In this document: positions 1-6,106 of the stretch, in pieces
Layout: each line of letters opens with the position of its first letter
How positions within the stretch are numbered: position 1 is the stretch's first letter
Origin: JAUSIK01 sp964362915
Lineage (GTDB): Archaea; Nanobdellota; Nanobdellia; Pacearchaeales; GW2011-AR1
Length of the DNA stretch: 8,339 nt
Assembly (NCBI GenBank): GCA_964362915.1
Contig: CAYIGH010000038.1
Location: 1 to 8,339 of the forward strand
Direction: 5' to 3'
The notes under the pieces: generated by a model
What the model was told of the DNA's origin: nothing
Database searches by the model: none
What the model saw: the letters and a program-made list of their open reading frames with translations, nothing else
Translations under genes and position numbers: made by a program

Positions 1-8
1 AATTCCTC

Positions 9-29
9 TCTCGGCTTCAAAAGCCGAGG
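9..29. repeat. Left-edge hairpin, possible IS200/IS605-like end
   Basis: CTCGGCTT (10-17) and AAGCCGAG (21-28) form a perfect 8-bp stem around a CAA loop, with a possible G-T wobble closing pair (9/29). The first 40 bases are 20/40 G+C, clearly richer than the genes that follow. Short subterminal hairpins flanked by pyrimidine-rich sequence are typical of IS200/IS605 transposon ends, but no transposase lies inside the window, so this is only a suggestion. It could equally be the terminator of a gene just outside the window. Confidence 0.4.
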
Positions 30-56
30 TATCCTTGCCATATATGTAATGAAAAC

Positions 57-73
57 CAAAAAGTTTTTTATAG
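57..73 (+). promoter_or_regulatory. Possible archaeal BRE/TATA promoter
   Basis: An A-rich BRE-like stretch (CAAAAAG) is followed by TTTTTTATA (64-72). A start near position 95 would give a leader of about 13 nt before the ATG at 108. A second TATA-like stretch (CATATATT, 83-90) lies 21 nt before the ATG, slightly closer than the 24-27 nt seen for the better promoters of this window. Confidence 0.35.
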
Positions 74-107
74 TGCACAATTCATATATTTTGTATACAA
101 GAGCAAA

Positions 108-200
108 ATGGCATTAATATCTCTAAATCCCAAGTTCAAAAAAGAAATTATTGAATTTATTGAAAAGCAAATGCCTGAAGTAACAGGTTGGATAAAATAA
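108..200 (+). CDS. Possible 30-aa small protein
   Basis: A 30-codon ORF opens with ATG at 108 and ends in TAA two bases before the convergent stop of the superoxide dismutase gene. The peptide starts MALISLNPKFKKEIIEFIEK and ends with a Trp-Ile-Lys tail. Its middle (KKEIIEFIEKQ) would make an amphipathic helix. A promoter-like element lies upstream. The same frame stays open back to the left edge of the window, so it could be the 3' end of a longer or broken gene. I recognise no family. In favour of a real gene are the tight convergent packing and the promoter. Against it are the very short length and the lack of a clear Shine-Dalgarno. Confidence 0.35.
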   Translation: MALISLNPKFKKEIIEFIEKQMPEVTGWIK

Positions 201-202
201 AA

Positions 203-808
203 TTAGCTAATAGAGGCTAAATAATTTTCCTGAACTTGTTGCCAGTTAATTATATTAAAAAAAGCTTCGACATACGCAGCTCTATTCCAAAAATATTTGA
301 CGTAGTAAGCATGTTCCCACACATCCAAACCCAATACAGGGTGTTTGCCTTCCATCAACGGAGAGTCCTGATTAGCAGTGCTATAAATCTCTAGTTTTCC
401 ATTATGAACAACTAACCAAGCCCACCCGCTTCCAAATCTTCCCAAAGCAATATCAGAAAACTTCTTCTTAAATTCTTCAAAATTTCCAAATTCCTTATCA
501 ATCGCCTTTGCAATTTTACCTGAAAATTTAACATCTTTCTTCAACAACACCCAAAATAAACTATGATTAAAATGTCCCCCGCCATGATTTCTTACAGCTG
601 TTCTAATATCTTCAGGAACAGAACTAAGATTTTTCAACAACTCCTCAACTTTCTTATTTTGCAAGTTAGAATATTTCTCCAAAGCAATATTCAATTTATC
701 AACATAGGCCTGATGATGTCTTGTATAATGTATCTCCATTGTCTTGGCATCAATATACGGCTCTAAAGCATCATATTTATAAGACAATTTCGGCAATTCG
801 TGTTTCAT
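203..808 (-). CDS. sod: Superoxide dismutase, Fe/Mn family (Mn type)
   Basis: Converts superoxide to oxygen and hydrogen peroxide; no signal peptide, so cytoplasmic. The 201 residues are full length for the family, with the helical N-terminal domain (about 1-87) and the alpha/beta C-terminal domain (about 92-198). The four metal ligands are visible: His27 (EIHYTRHH), His82 (GGGHFNHSLFW), Asp162 and His166 (DVWEHAYY). His31 and Tyr35 match the conserved active-site gateway pair. Metal-type signatures favour manganese: Gly-Gly-Gly-His before NHSLFW, and Gln147 in TANQDS, where iron enzymes usually place the active-site Gln in the N-terminal domain instead. A cambialistic enzyme cannot be excluded. 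It is the last gene of a minus-strand unit, 6 nt after the 133-aa gene, and its Shine-Dalgarno (AAGGAGAT) overlaps that gene's stop codon, which indicates coupled translation. Confidence 0.97.
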   Translation of the reverse strand: MKHELPKLSYKYDALEPYIDAKTMEIHYTRHHQAYVDKLNIALEKYSNLQNKKVEELLKNLSSVPEDIRTAVRNHGGGHFNHSLFWVLLKKDVKFSGKIAKAIDKEFGNFEEFKKKFSDIALGRFGSGWAWLVVHNGKLEIYSTANQDSPLMEGKHPVLGLDVWEHAYYVKYFWNRAAYVEAFFNIINWQQVQENYLASIS

Positions 809-814
809 GATAAA

Positions 815-1216
815 CTAATCTCCTTTTGATAAACTTCCTTTAATATCACATTCTAGCAAAGGATTTTTTTTATCTTCAAGGTCTAGCGTTAAATCTAAAT
901 ATCCAGTGTATATTATATTATAAATATCATGTGTATGATTAGTATAAAGTCCTTCTTTAAGATAATGAGCATCCTCTCCGCCGTATCCAACAAACATATT
1001 AATAGGAAATCTCAAAGTCCTCTTTTTATCAGTTAAAGCCCAATCAATAAGAGCATCTAAAGACCTAGCATTAAGTTGAATAGGTATACCTTGCAATTCA
1101 GGATGATCTTTTCTTATATAATAATTGCATTGGTCAGCTTCAATTCTGAATATTAATTTTTTGTCAATTAAAATATCTCTTATTTGTGCAATTTGATGTT
1201 GATTAGGTACTTCCAT
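815..1216 (-). CDS. Unknown 133-aa protein upstream of sod
   Basis: I do not recognise this family. It is a soluble-looking protein with no signal peptide or membrane segment and a mixed alpha/beta composition. The N-terminal part (about 5-35) looks like a helix followed by strands. The middle carries an Asn-Ala-Arg-Ser-Leu-Asp-Ala-Leu-Ile-Asp-Trp helix (about 49-59). Residues 72-100 contain a Gly-Tyr-Gly-Gly turn and several His and Asp residues (DAHYLKEG, NHTHDIYN) that could bind a metal, although no known motif is complete. The only Cys residues are near 30 and 123. The start is supported by a TATA box 25-26 nt upstream of the ATG, giving a leaderless transcript. Its stop overlaps the Shine-Dalgarno of sod, so the two are probably co-expressed, perhaps in an oxidative-stress role. 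That role is inferred from context only. Confidence 0.8.
   Translation of the reverse strand: MEVPNQHQIAQIRDILIDKKLIFRIEADQCNYYIRKDHPELQGIPIQLNARSLDALIDWALTDKKRTLRFPINMFVGYGGEDAHYLKEGLYTNHTHDIYNIIYTGYLDLTLDLEDKKNPLLECDIKGSLSKGD
818..825 (-). promoter_or_regulatory. Shine-Dalgarno of sod, overlapping upstream gene's end
   Basis: On the minus strand AAGGAGAT precedes the sod ATG with an 11-nt gap after GGAG. The same bases encode the last residues (Lys-Gly-Asp) of the 133-aa protein and directly abut its TAG. It is one of the few clear Shine-Dalgarno sites in a window where first genes of units look leaderless, and it fits an operon-internal start. Confidence 0.65.
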
Positions 1217-1233
1217 AATAATATAAGAAGCAA

Positions 1234-1250
1234 CTTTTATTTAAATATAT
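1234..1250 (-). promoter_or_regulatory. Archaeal TATA promoter of the 133-aa gene and sod
   Basis: The minus strand reads ATATATTTAAATAAAAG; the TTTAAATA core (1238-1245) is centred about 25.5 nt before the ATG at 1216, so transcription should start at or next to the start codon. It lies in the 51-nt gap after the dsbA-like gene and shows that the 133-aa gene and sod can be transcribed independently of it. Confidence 0.6.
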
Positions 1251-1267
1251 CTATCAACTTCCTTTTT

Positions 1268-2275
1268 CTAAACTGAAGCAGAGAGTTCCGCATCAATCGC
1301 CTGCTTAAAAACATCAAATGGCTGGGCGCCACTAATAAGTTTGCCATTAATAAAGAAAGCTGGCGTTCCTGTAACACCCAAACTCTCGCCATATGCTAAC
1401 TCGTCTTCAACAGCATCAGCATAAATTCCTTCATCAAGGCATTTATCAAATTTAGCTCCGATAACTCCTAAACTTCTAGCCCATTTCTTATAATTCTCTA
1501 CACTTAAATCCTGCTGATTCTCAAATAATTTATCATGCATTTTAAAGTATCCTTCATCGCCTTTCTGTTCTCTAACACACCTAGCTGCCTCAGCTGCCTT
1601 CTGCGCCTCAGAATGAATGCTATTCAATGGAAAATCCTTATATACTAATTTAACTTTGCCTGTCTTGATATACTGTTCTTCAATTAAAGGAAGAGTCTGT
1701 GTAAAGAATCTGGCGCAGAAAGGACATTGATAATCAGAAAATTCTATAATAGTAAGAGGGGCATCAGACTCTCCCATAAAAGGAGAATCTCCGACATTAA
1801 CATCTGCCTCAACAGTTGAGTCAGGATTTAAAGAAACCTGGCTATCTAATGGGATAATATCAGAAAAAAGATACTTCCCATCCAAACTTACATAAACAGG
1901 AACATTCTGCCCTTGATAATCTAAGATAACCTTATATAACTGCCCCTCTTTTTCAACTGATGCAACACTAAAATCAACTTCCCCTTTGCTCTGACCCTTA
2001 ATAAAAGAAACTAAATTATCTGCAACTATCTTTTCGCTGGCAATATCTTCTCCTTGAATAGAAAATCCAAAAAAACCAATCAAAGCAATTATAACCAAAC
2101 CAAGAACAAAAGTAGAAATAATCCAGGGATTTTCTCTAAATCTATTCAAAGAGCTATTCAAAGGCTTCTGTCCAACAGCAGAAACAGCCATGGGTTTTTG
2201 CCCGTTTTTAACCTCTGCTTCATTAACATTGTCGAGAGAAGATTGATCCTTGGCTTTCGGCTTGCTCTTTTCCAT
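1268..2275 (-). CDS. Membrane-anchored DsbA-like thiol:disulfide oxidoreductase
   Basis: Probably makes or reshuffles disulfide bonds in proteins outside the cytoplasmic membrane. The order is: a charged cytoplasmic tail (1-50), one transmembrane helix (about 51-73, preceded by RFREN, so N-in and C-out), a spacer domain with an alternating strand pattern (about 78-145), and a DsbA-type thioredoxin fold (about 160-335). The active site is CPFC (184-187) in the stretch EFSDYQCPFCARFF, and the cis-proline loop is GVTGTPAFFING (Pro305). A second cysteine pair, Cys233 and Cys279, may form a structural disulfide. Length and layout match the DsbA/thioredoxin_4 proteins common in archaea and Gram-positive bacteria. 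No DsbB or VKOR partner is in the window. The minus-strand neighbours are the 133-aa gene and sod. The start is supported by a TATA box 24 nt upstream. Confidence 0.93.
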   Translation of the reverse strand: MEKSKPKAKDQSSLDNVNEAEVKNGQKPMAVSAVGQKPLNSSLNRFRENPWIISTFVLGLVIIALIGFFGFSIQGEDIASEKIVADNLVSFIKGQSKGEVDFSVASVEKEGQLYKVILDYQGQNVPVYVSLDGKYLFSDIIPLDSQVSLNPDSTVEADVNVGDSPFMGESDAPLTIIEFSDYQCPFCARFFTQTLPLIEEQYIKTGKVKLVYKDFPLNSIHSEAQKAAEAARCVREQKGDEGYFKMHDKLFENQQDLSVENYKKWARSLGVIGAKFDKCLDEGIYADAVEDELAYGESLGVTGTPAFFINGKLISGAQPFDVFKQAIDAELSASV

Positions 2276-2293
2276 ATTTTATCAAACAATCAA

Positions 2294-2305
2294 CTATATA
2301 AAAAT
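2294..2305 (-). promoter_or_regulatory. TATA promoter of the dsbA-like gene
   Basis: The minus strand reads ATTTTTATATAG, centred about 24 nt before the ATG at 2275, predicting a leaderless or nearly leaderless mRNA. It is one half of a divergent promoter region (2276-2390) shared with the 205-aa gene. Confidence 0.6.
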
Positions 2306-2357
2306 CTTTGTGGTATAGAATTCTCTATATACTGCAAAATATAAATTGGATTAGATA

Positions 2358-2370
2358 CTTTTTTAAAAAC
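2358..2370 (+). promoter_or_regulatory. TATA promoter of the HerA-like operon
   Basis: CTTTTTTAAAAAC is centred 26-27 nt before the ATG at 2391, again the leaderless spacing. It would drive the 205-aa gene and, given the short gaps, the interrupted gene and the HerA-like ATPase. Confidence 0.55.
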
Positions 2371-2390
2371 TATAATACTTAAAAATATTA

Positions 2391-3008
2391 ATGCAAGAAA
2401 ACAATTCATTAGAAAAGCTCTGCGAATATTTAGAACAAAAACCAGCTCAAGAAGAAATTGTTAGAATATTTAAAAGCCATCCTGAGTTTAATGAAGAAAG
2501 AATTTTTCCTTTGGATTTCTATGAACAACAATTTGAAAAAATATGCACAAAAATATTATTAAAAAAAGCAGAAAGAGATCTTCCAGAATTGAACATAAGG
2601 CGAATGCTTTTGCCAAGAGAAGAAGATGAAGTTTGGTGCAGAGATCTTCCAGGAAATGTTTATGTCTATTCAAAAAAAGCCTTCAAAAAGAAAATAAGAC
2701 TGCGAAAAATACAATATGAAAACCTTATTACAGTAAATGATATGCCAATAATTATAGAATCGTCTCTTGCAAAATTCCCAAATATTTATTTAATTCAGGA
2801 TAAAATAAATAAGTTGTATGAAAAAACAGAGAAAAAACCAGAAAATATAATAGTAACCCCAGAAGAAAATCTAAGATCAATATATGCAAAATTATTCAGG
2901 AATAATGGCGGCTTAACTGCAAAATTTTATACATCCTCAGAAGAATTTAGAAAAGAAGTAAAGGAAATAGTTATTAAAAGCAATCTTGCCTATAAAAACA
3001 ACAAATAG
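2391..3008 (+). CDS. Unknown 205-aa protein, first gene of HerA-like operon
   Basis: No family recognised. It is soluble, lysine- and glutamate-rich, without signal peptide or membrane helix. Residues 1-65 look helical (LEKLCEYLEQ, EEIVRIFKSH, FEKICTKILLKKA). Residues 80-130 alternate like beta strands (VWCRDLPGNVYVYS, ENLITVNDMPIIIESS), and 131-205 return to helices around one strand (PENIIVT). The order strand-Asp117-strand-Glu123, a helix, then a KKPENIIVT-type strand recalls the core of PD-(D/E)XK nucleases, but the lysine of the ExK motif is Ser125 here, so it would be degenerate; this is a weak structural guess. It lies 35 nt before the interrupted gene and shares the strand of the HerA-like ATPase, so a role as ATPase partner is plausible. 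The start is chosen because the TATA box is 26-27 nt upstream. Confidence 0.8.
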   Translation: MQENNSLEKLCEYLEQKPAQEEIVRIFKSHPEFNEERIFPLDFYEQQFEKICTKILLKKAERDLPELNIRRMLLPREEDEVWCRDLPGNVYVYSKKAFKKKIRLRKIQYENLITVNDMPIIIESSLAKFPNIYLIQDKINKLYEKTEKKPENIIVTPEENLRSIYAKLFRNNGGLTAKFYTSSEEFRKEVKEIVIKSNLAYKNNK

Positions 3009-3043
3009 AAAAACTATGAAAATAGACCTATAATCAAATAAAA

Positions 3044-3745
3044 ATGGAAGAATTTCAGATAGACACTGTAATAAACGGCACTAAATCCGCAATTGCTTAT
3101 GCTCAATTTGACAGAGCGCAAGCAAAACTTAATAATAATGGATTTAAAATTATCTCGCTTTCAGAAAATGCAGAGTTAAGAATAAAAAAATGAAAAGATA
3201 GCGACATATCAAGAAGATACAATCTGGTGCGAGAAGGAGCAATATTCGTCCCAAGAGGAATCTCAAAACTAGTAAGAAACCCTCCAATTTTAGAATATGC
3301 AAAAGAAGCAACAATAGCCCATAGTGAAGGAAAAGAATTTTATCTAAATAATGGCCAAATAGAAAAAGCCCTGGAAGATTCTGCTGATCTGCCTAAAAAA
3401 AGCAAATCTATACCAACAAATCGTTTTTCAGAAGAAGAAATAACAGTATGGGCATTTGGTTATACACAAAGCCCTATTAACCCCTATAATGGTCCTAAAA
3501 AAGCACAAAACTACGGAGATTTTCTATATGAATTAGGAACAAAAAGTATGCCAATATGGAGAATACAAAAAGAAATTGTTGACCAGGAAAATAAGCCATT
3601 CGCAAGACCACTATACTTCAAAGGCATAATAGCAGGAAAATCTGCGCTTATTGCAAATGACCAAGACCTACACTTTAGAATAAGGGTTCGCGGAATAAGA
3701 GACCTTATTGAAAAGGAAGAATTAATAAGGCCACTAGCCCTATAA
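3044..3745 (+). pseudogene. Unknown gene interrupted by in-frame TGA
   Basis: Reading from ATG at 3044 gives 49 codons (MEEFQIDTVINGTKSAIAYA...), then TGA at 3191-3193, then the same frame continues without a stop to TAA at 3743-3745, for 233 codon positions in total. The part after TGA has no ATG near its beginning, only a GTG at 3227, and the 11 codons between TGA and GTG read as ordinary protein (KDSDISRRYNL). The frame does not change, so a single substitution (from TGG, GGA, AGA or CGA) or readthrough explains it better than an indel. TGA elsewhere in the window ends the 65-aa gene, so wholesale reassignment is unlikely. The family is not recognised. It lies between the 205-aa gene and the HerA-like ATPase (7-nt gap), probably in one operon. 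Confidence 0.6.
3227..3745 (+). CDS. Downstream open segment of the interrupted gene (172 aa from GTG)
   Basis: If the TGA at 3191 truly terminates, this is the longest separately translatable piece, starting at GTG. The start has no good Shine-Dalgarno and no TATA box at leaderless distance, so it is more likely the body of the longer interrupted gene. Visible features are a hydrophobic-basic start (GAIFVPRGISKLVRNPPILEYA), a linker rich in Lys and Ser (about 50-65), then a compact region with WAFGYTQSPINPYNGP, YGDFLYELGT and a C-terminal FARPLYFKGIIAGKSALIA segment followed by FRIRVRGIRDLIEKEEL. No Walker, nuclease or metal motif is complete and there is no membrane segment. Function unknown. 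The 7-nt gap to the HerA-like gene argues for a joint role. Confidence 0.55.
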   Translation: MREGAIFVPRGISKLVRNPPILEYAKEATIAHSEGKEFYLNNGQIEKALEDSADLPKKSKSIPTNRFSEEEITVWAFGYTQSPINPYNGPKKAQNYGDFLYELGTKSMPIWRIQKEIVDQENKPFARPLYFKGIIAGKSALIANDQDLHFRIRVRGIRDLIEKEELIRPLAL

Positions 3746-3752
3746 AAAAAAG

Positions 3753-5063
3753 ATGGTATATAATATAATAATAGGCAGAGATGCTTCTGACAAAGAAAAA
3801 TTCTTAGATCAGGGACTGATTTATATTGGTAAGGGTTATGTAAAGATGGGCAACTATACTTCTCTATCAAACAAAATTTATATGGATATTGTTCGCCCGC
3901 ATGTAATTTTAGTGGCAGGAAAAAGAGGAAGTGGAAAGAGCCACAGCATTGGAGTCATAGCAGAAGAGCTATCTCTCCTTCCTCCAGAAACCGCATCAAA
4001 TATAGCTTCATTAATATTTGATACAATGGGCATATTTTGGACAATGAAATATAAAAATGAAAAAGACCTTCCTCTACTGGAAGAATGGCAGTTAGAAACA
4101 AAAAAACTGCCAGTAAAAATCTTTGTTCCTTTCGGAAAAGCAGAATTATATAAAGAAAAAAATATTCCTTTCGATAAAACTTTCGCAATAAAGCTCTCAG
4201 AATTAGAAGCTGAAGATTGGATAAATCTCTTTAATATGCCATTAACTTCTCTCCCAGCAGTCTTGATTCAAAGAACCATAACGCAATTAAAAGATAAAAT
4301 AATTAATTTCTGTTTAGAAGATATAGAAATGGTGATAGAAAATGATAGAAAGGCGTCTAAAGAAACAAAAGAAATAGTTTTATCGCTATTCTATGCAGCA
4401 GATACATGGGGCATATTTTCAAAAACAAAAGATGGAACAGAAATATCAGATCTTATAACTCCAAGAACAACAACTATTTTAGACACATCAGTCTACAGCT
4501 CAATAGGGGCCTATAATATAAGAGCATTAGTAATCTCTATAATCTGCAGAAAACTGTTTAAATCTCGAATGGATGCTAGAAAAAAAGAAGAAATAGAATC
4601 AATAAAGCACGGCCAAGATTATCTTTCATATAACATAGAAAGAGAACAGCCATTGGTATGGCTCTTTATAGATGAGGCGCATGAATTCATAAGCAAAGAA
4701 AAAGAAACTCCAGCAACAGATGCATTAAAACAAATATTAAGAGAGGGAAGACAGCCAGGTATTTCTTTAGTTCTGGCAACACAACAGCCAGGGCAGATAC
4801 ATAAAGATGTAATGACTCAGTCAGATATAGTAATCTCGCATAGAGTAACTTCAAAACCAGATATAGAAGCGCTAAACAACATTATGCAGACATATATTCT
4901 GGAAAATATAAAACAACAAATGGATAGCCTTCCCTCTTTAAAAGGATCTGCAATAATTCTTGATGACAATTCAGAAAGGCTCTATCCCGTAAGAATCCGC
5001 CCAAGATTCACATGGCACGGCGGTGAAGCCCCAACAGCAATAAAAGCAGAAATTAAATTATAA
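3753..5063 (+). CDS. HerA-like hexameric DNA-translocating ATPase
   Basis: A HerA/FtsK-superfamily P-loop ATPase, expected to form a hexameric ring that pumps along double-stranded DNA, usually feeding a nuclease in end resection or defence. A short N-terminal part (1-50, IGRD...GLIYIGKGYVKMG) corresponds to the HAS-barrel. Walker A is GKRGSGKS (56-63), followed by the HerA-typical IFDTMGIFW (88-96). Walker B is WLFIDEAHEF (303-312; Asp307, Glu308). A LREGRQPGISLVLATQQPG block (329-347) supplies the arginine residues and sensor. SDIVISHRV (357-365) and the C-terminal brace (SERLYPVRIRPRFTWHGG, 407-424) also fit. At 436 residues it is compact. No NurA gene is recognisable; the neighbours are two unknown proteins. 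No Shine-Dalgarno is seen before the ATG. The stop is 2 nt from the convergent 65-aa gene's stop. Confidence 0.93.
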   Translation: MVYNIIIGRDASDKEKFLDQGLIYIGKGYVKMGNYTSLSNKIYMDIVRPHVILVAGKRGSGKSHSIGVIAEELSLLPPETASNIASLIFDTMGIFWTMKYKNEKDLPLLEEWQLETKKLPVKIFVPFGKAELYKEKNIPFDKTFAIKLSELEAEDWINLFNMPLTSLPAVLIQRTITQLKDKIINFCLEDIEMVIENDRKASKETKEIVLSLFYAADTWGIFSKTKDGTEISDLITPRTTTILDTSVYSSIGAYNIRALVISIICRKLFKSRMDARKKEEIESIKHGQDYLSYNIEREQPLVWLFIDEAHEFISKEKETPATDALKQILREGRQPGISLVLATQQPGQIHKDVMTQSDIVISHRVTSKPDIEALNNIMQTYILENIKQQMDSLPSLKGSAIILDDNSERLYPVRIRPRFTWHGGEAPTAIKAEIKL

Positions 5064-5065
5064 GA

Positions 5066-5263
5066 TCACAAATCTTTCTCAGATTTATTTAGATATCTTT
5101 TAACTCTCTCTATATAAACTCTCTGAAATCTTTCTGGTTCTCTCAAATATTTCCCCCAGTTTCTCGCAGTTTCTGGTATAGCTGCTCCATCAGAACATCT
5201 CAATGATAAAGGATAAGATCTATCTGCCTCGTTCTCTTCTTCGTATAAATCCTTATTTTCCAT
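5066..5263 (-). CDS. Unknown 65-aa small protein
   Basis: A short ORF I cannot assign. The N-terminus is acidic (MENKDLYEEENEADRSY). The middle carries LSLRCSDGAAIPETARNWG with a single Cys at 23. The C-terminal half is basic and helical (KYLREPERFQRVYIERVKRYLNKSEKD). That charge split would suit a small nucleic-acid- or protein-binding factor, but this is inference. A TATA box is centred about 25.5 nt upstream of its ATG, giving the leaderless spacing seen for other genes here, which is the best support for it being real. It uses TGA as stop, the only gene of the window to do so. It converges with the HerA-like gene with 2 nt between stops. Confidence 0.65.
   Translation of the reverse strand: MENKDLYEEENEADRSYPLSLRCSDGAAIPETARNWGKYLREPERFQRVYIERVKRYLNKSEKDL
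5070..5086 (+). terminator. Weak hairpin after the HerA-like gene
   Basis: AAATCT (5070-5075) and AGATTT (5081-5086) can pair around TTCTC just after the HerA-like stop, with a T4 run about 20 nt further on. The stem is A+T-rich and lies inside the 3' end of the 65-aa gene, so it may be chance. Confidence 0.2.
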
Positions 5264-5283
5264 TCAATATTAACGTAAAAAGC

Positions 5284-5293
5284 ATTTTTAAAT
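5284..5293 (-). promoter_or_regulatory. TATA promoter of the 65-aa gene
   Basis: The minus strand reads ATTTAAAAAT, centred about 25.5 nt before the ATG at 5263, in the 57-nt gap downstream of trm5. It separates the small gene from the regulator/trm5 unit, although read-through is possible. Confidence 0.55.
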
Positions 5294-5320
5294 CTTCCCA
5301 TCTTAACTACTATTAAGTTA

Positions 5321-6106
5321 CTAATTAAGAATTTTAATATCTACCCTATATCTATATCTTCTAACTCCAATCTCCCCAGCTTTCTTAAATCTCAAAATCC
5401 TAATTTTTTTTCTAACTTTCAAAGCCTCATCCAAAATCAACTCTTTTAATCGGCCAATATCATCTTCTGAATAAAAACCATAATAATGCATAATTCCTCC
5501 TTTCTTAATCTTTGGAAAAGCAGCATCCAAAAAATTATCTTTCAAATTAGGTCTTGCCATAATTATCCTATCGAATTTATCCCTAATTAATTTCAATTTC
5601 TTCCTGGCATCGCCCTGAATTAGCTTGATTCTATCCTGCACTTTATTTAATCTGATATTCATTTCAGCATATTTATTGCATTCTCTCCCCAATTCAACAC
5701 TCACAATTCGCGATGCTTTACCCAATTTAGCAATTACAATAGCATAGGGCGCAACTCCCCCAAACAAAACTAATATATTTTCTCCTTTCATGACTTGTTC
5801 TGCTATTTCCTTCCTCTCCGAAGCCAATCGCGGAGAAAAATAACAACTGTCAACATTCAATCTAAAAATACATCCATTCTCTTTATACAAAACTTCCTTA
5901 TTTTTCTCTCCAGCCAGATATTTAGTTCTCTGGGTTCTAAGTCTGCCCTTAAACTTCCCTGTCTTTTCTAAAACAGTTATAACGTTTTCATTTTTCTTCA
6001 AAAAATCAGAAGCAAATTTCTTCTTCTCACTTTCCTTAGTGTCTCTACCAAACTTAACAATAGCAATATTTCCAATAATATCGTGCCCTTTATTTATACT
6101 CGCCAT
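5321..6106 (-). CDS. trm5: Trm5-family tRNA (guanine37-N1)-methyltransferase
   Basis: Expected to transfer a methyl group from S-adenosylmethionine to N1 of guanine 37, next to the tRNA anticodon, protecting the reading frame. Family marks: HDIIGNIAIVKF at the start (8-19), YFSPRLASER (89-98; Glu97 sits where the family's proposed general base lies), the AdoMet-binding loop LFGGVAPYAI (114-123), acidic strand end VSVELG (135-140), GDARKKL (165-171), and GGIMHYYGF (203-211). At 261 residues it begins directly at the second domain and lacks the N-terminal D1 domain of longer archaeal Trm5. The usual Asn-Leu-Pro motif reads IMARPN here (182-187), a notable change. It overlaps the 3' end of the regulator gene by 17 nt, so both are likely co-transcribed. 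A relic of a second trm5 5' end lies 1.4 kb upstream. Confidence 0.88.
   Translation of the reverse strand: MASINKGHDIIGNIAIVKFGRDTKESEKKKFASDFLKKNENVITVLEKTGKFKGRLRTQRTKYLAGEKNKEVLYKENGCIFRLNVDSCYFSPRLASERKEIAEQVMKGENILVLFGGVAPYAIVIAKLGKASRIVSVELGRECNKYAEMNIRLNKVQDRIKLIQGDARKKLKLIRDKFDRIIMARPNLKDNFLDAAFPKIKKGGIMHYYGFYSEDDIGRLKELILDEALKVRKKIRILRFKKAGEIGVRRYRYRVDIKILN

Noticed and set aside
2054..2344. Plus-strand ORF opposite the dsbA-like N-terminus
   Set aside because: It is antisense to the transmembrane and tail region of a clear gene and runs through both divergent promoters.
3016..3033. Mini-ORF MKIDL between the 205-aa gene and the interrupted gene
   Set aside because: Five codons with no Shine-Dalgarno; nothing supports it.
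3191..3193. Genome-wide reassignment of TGA, or selenocysteine
   Set aside because: TGA ends the 65-aa gene at 5066-5068, Trp is encoded by TGG throughout, and no SECIS-like structure or selenoprotein family is apparent.
3184..3193. Programmed frameshift at the A7 run before TGA
   Set aside because: The coding frame is the same before and after the TGA, so a single frameshift would lead out of the downstream frame.
3511..4188. Minus-strand ORFs opposite the interrupted gene and the HerA-like gene
   Set aside because: They oppose coding sequence with clear HerA motifs and show no family features or promoters.
5302..5320. Inverted repeat downstream of trm5 (CTTAA/TTAAG, TAACT/AGTTA)
   Set aside because: Only 5-bp A+T-rich arms without a following T-run on the minus strand; expected by chance at this base composition.
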